NCBI GenBank assembly: GCA_003235435.1
Contig: QJWF01000063.1
Location: 1 to 7,195, forward strand
Reading direction: 5' to 3'
From: Nitrosomonadales bacterium
GTDB taxonomy: Bacteria; Pseudomonadota; Gammaproteobacteria; Burkholderiales; Gallionellaceae
DNA length: 7,195 nt
Position numbers and translations under genes: made by a program. The notes below the pieces were generated by a model. That model was not told where the DNA came from. It saw only the letters and a list, made by a program, of their open reading frames with translations, and searched no databases. Positions 5,981 through 7,195 of the stretch are shown in pieces (position 1 is the stretch's first letter; each line of letters opens with the position of its first letter).

Positions 5981-7195
5981 ATGACTTCACGAAAGATCCT
6001 CGTCACCTCGGCTTTGCCTTATGCCAACGGCAGCATCCACCTCGGCCATCTGGTCGAATATATCCAGACCGACATCTGGGTGCGCTTCCAGAAAATGCAG
6101 GGCAACGAATGCCACTACGTCTGCGCCGACGACACTCACGGCACGCCGATCATGCTGCGTGCCGAAAAGGAAGGCATCACGCCCGAGCAGCTGATCTCGC
6201 GGGTTTGGCAGGAACACTTTGACGATTTCAAATCGTTCCACGTCGAGTTCGACAACTACGGGTCGACTAATTCCAGCGAGACCAGGGAATACTCGCAGGA
6301 GATCTACCGTGAACTCAGGAAGGCGAACCTGATTGAGGTGCGTTCCATCGACCAATATTACGACCCAGTCAAGAAAATGTTCCTTCCGGACCGCTTCATC
6401 AAGGGCGAATGCCCCAAGTGCGCCGCGAAAGATCAGTACGGAGACAACTGCGAATCGTGCGGAGCAGCTTACACACCCACCGACCTGAAGAATCCCTACT
6501 CCGCAGTATCCGGCGCCAAGCCGGAGCTGCGAAATTCCGATCATTATTTCTTCAAGCTCTCGGCTGACACCTGCCAGAAGTTTCTGCGCGAATGGACGCG
6601 CAGCGGCACGCTGCAACCCGAGGCCGCGAACAAGATGCAGGAATGGCTGGGAACCGAAGGCGAGAACAAACTCACGGACTGGGACATCTCACGCGACGCC
6701 CCCTACTTCGGCTTCGAGATCCCCGATGCACCAGGGAAGTATTTCTACGTATGGCTGGACGCGCCGGTGGGCTACATGGGCAGCTTCAAGCAGCTTTGCA
6801 ACGAAAATGGTATCGACTTCGACTCATACTGGAAAGCCGGCTCCAAGACTGAAATGTATCACTTCATCGGCAAGGATATCCTGTATTTTCACGCCCTGTT
6901 TTGGCCCGCGATGCTGCAACATGCCGGTTTCCGCACGCCAACCAAACTGTTTGCGCACGGCTTCCTCACAGTGAACGGAGAGAAGATGAGCAAGTCGCGC
7001 GGAACATTCATCACCGCGAAGAGCTATGTTGATCACATCAAGAACACCGAATACCTGCGTTACTACTACGCAGCCAAGCTGAACGGCACAATGGAGGACA
7101 TCGAACTCAAACTCGAGGAATTTGTAGCTAAGGTAAACAGCAACCTGATTGGCAAGAACATCAACAACGCATGCCGAACAGCCCCCTTTGTCTCA
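5981..7195 (+). CDS. metG: Methionyl-tRNA synthetase, N-terminal 405 residues (runs off right edge)
   Basis: A class I aminoacyl-tRNA synthetase that charges tRNA-Met, including the initiator, with methionine using ATP. The frame is open from the ATG to the last base with no stop. The ATP-binding HIGH motif appears as HLGH (residues 20-23) after [10 protein letters not shown] zinc knuckle with cysteines 144, 147, 157 and 160 (C-x2-C-x9-C-x2-C) lies in the connective domain, spaced as in the E. coli-type enzyme. The second catalytic motif KMSKS is at 335-339. The visible end ([10 protein letters not shown]) enters the helical anticodon-binding domain. The family is about 550-680 residues long, so up to 40% is outside the window and a C-terminal tRNA-binding dimerisation domain cannot be judged. 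The ATG lacks a strong Shine-Dalgarno sequence, but the N-terminus [17 protein letters not shown] fits the family exactly. Confidence 0.98.
   Translation, partial: MTSRKILVTSALPYANGSIHLGHLVEYIQTDIWVRFQKMQGNECHYVCADDTHGTPIMLRAEKEGITPEQLISRVWQEHFDDFKSFHVEFDNYGSTNSSETREYSQEIYRELRKANLIEVRSIDQYYDPVKKMFLPDRFIKGECPKCAAKDQYGDNCESCGAAYTPTDLKNPYSAVSGAKPELRNSDHYFFKLSADTCQKFLREWTRSGTLQPEAANKMQEWLGTEGENKLTDWDISRDAPYFGFEIPDAPGKYFYVWLDAPVGYMGSFKQLCNENGIDFDSYWKAGSKTEMYHFIGKDILYFHALFWPAMLQHAGFRTPTKLFAHGFLTVNGEKMSKSRGTFITAKSYVDHIKNTEYLRYYYAAKLNGTMEDIELKLEEFVAKVNSNLIGKNINNACRTAPFVS

Noticed and set aside
5987..6616. Open frame of 209 codons on the minus strand opposite metG
   Set aside because: metG is unambiguous here (HLGH, zinc cysteines). 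The antisense frame has no recognisable domain and arises from metG codon bias.

Overview
The window looks like the chromosome of a Gram-negative proteobacterium, most likely a betaproteobacterium of the Nitrosomonadales/Gallionellales kind. This is inferred from the style of MetRS, Dcd and the long Orn/Lys/Arg decarboxylase, and from a haem-rich respiratory module. No rRNA or other direct taxonomic marker is present. Five protein genes and one credible small ORF fill almost all of the 7.2 kb. I see no tRNA, rRNA, CRISPR array, insertion sequence or phage gene.

Left part (1-2770): a redox locus arranged around a 248-bp AT-rich divergent intergenic region. Leftwards run a five-helix, histidine-rich membrane protein (204-1223) and, 10 bp after it, the start of an exported multihaem c-type cytochrome cut by the window edge (1-193). 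Rightwards runs a membrane-anchored protein (1472-2770) with two ferredoxin-like iron-sulfur motifs and FAD- and NAD(P)H-binding domains. The three could form an electron path between cytoplasmic NAD(P)H and periplasmic haem. The flavoprotein is the most interesting object here: the motif that normally closes a thioredoxin-reductase-type fold lies in front of the FAD Rossmann motif, as in a circular permutation. Both of its Fe-S motifs also lack the second cysteine.

Middle part (2791-5867): three leftward reading frames. dcd (dCTP deaminase, 5301-5867) comes first, then a leader with a tandem repeat and nested inverted repeats (about 5187-5283), then a 45-codon small ORF with a strong ribosome-binding site (5034-5171). 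The stop of this ORF overlaps the start of a 748-residue PLP-dependent Orn/Lys/Arg decarboxylase (2791-5037). The layout resembles known leader-peptide control of amino-acid decarboxylases, but here that is inference. The decarboxylase and flavoprotein genes converge with 20 bp between them and no visible terminator.

Right part (5868-7195): a 113-bp divergent promoter region separates dcd from metG (methionyl-tRNA synthetase), which runs rightwards out of the window after 405 codons. dcd and metG are housekeeping genes; the left part looks like accessory respiratory content.
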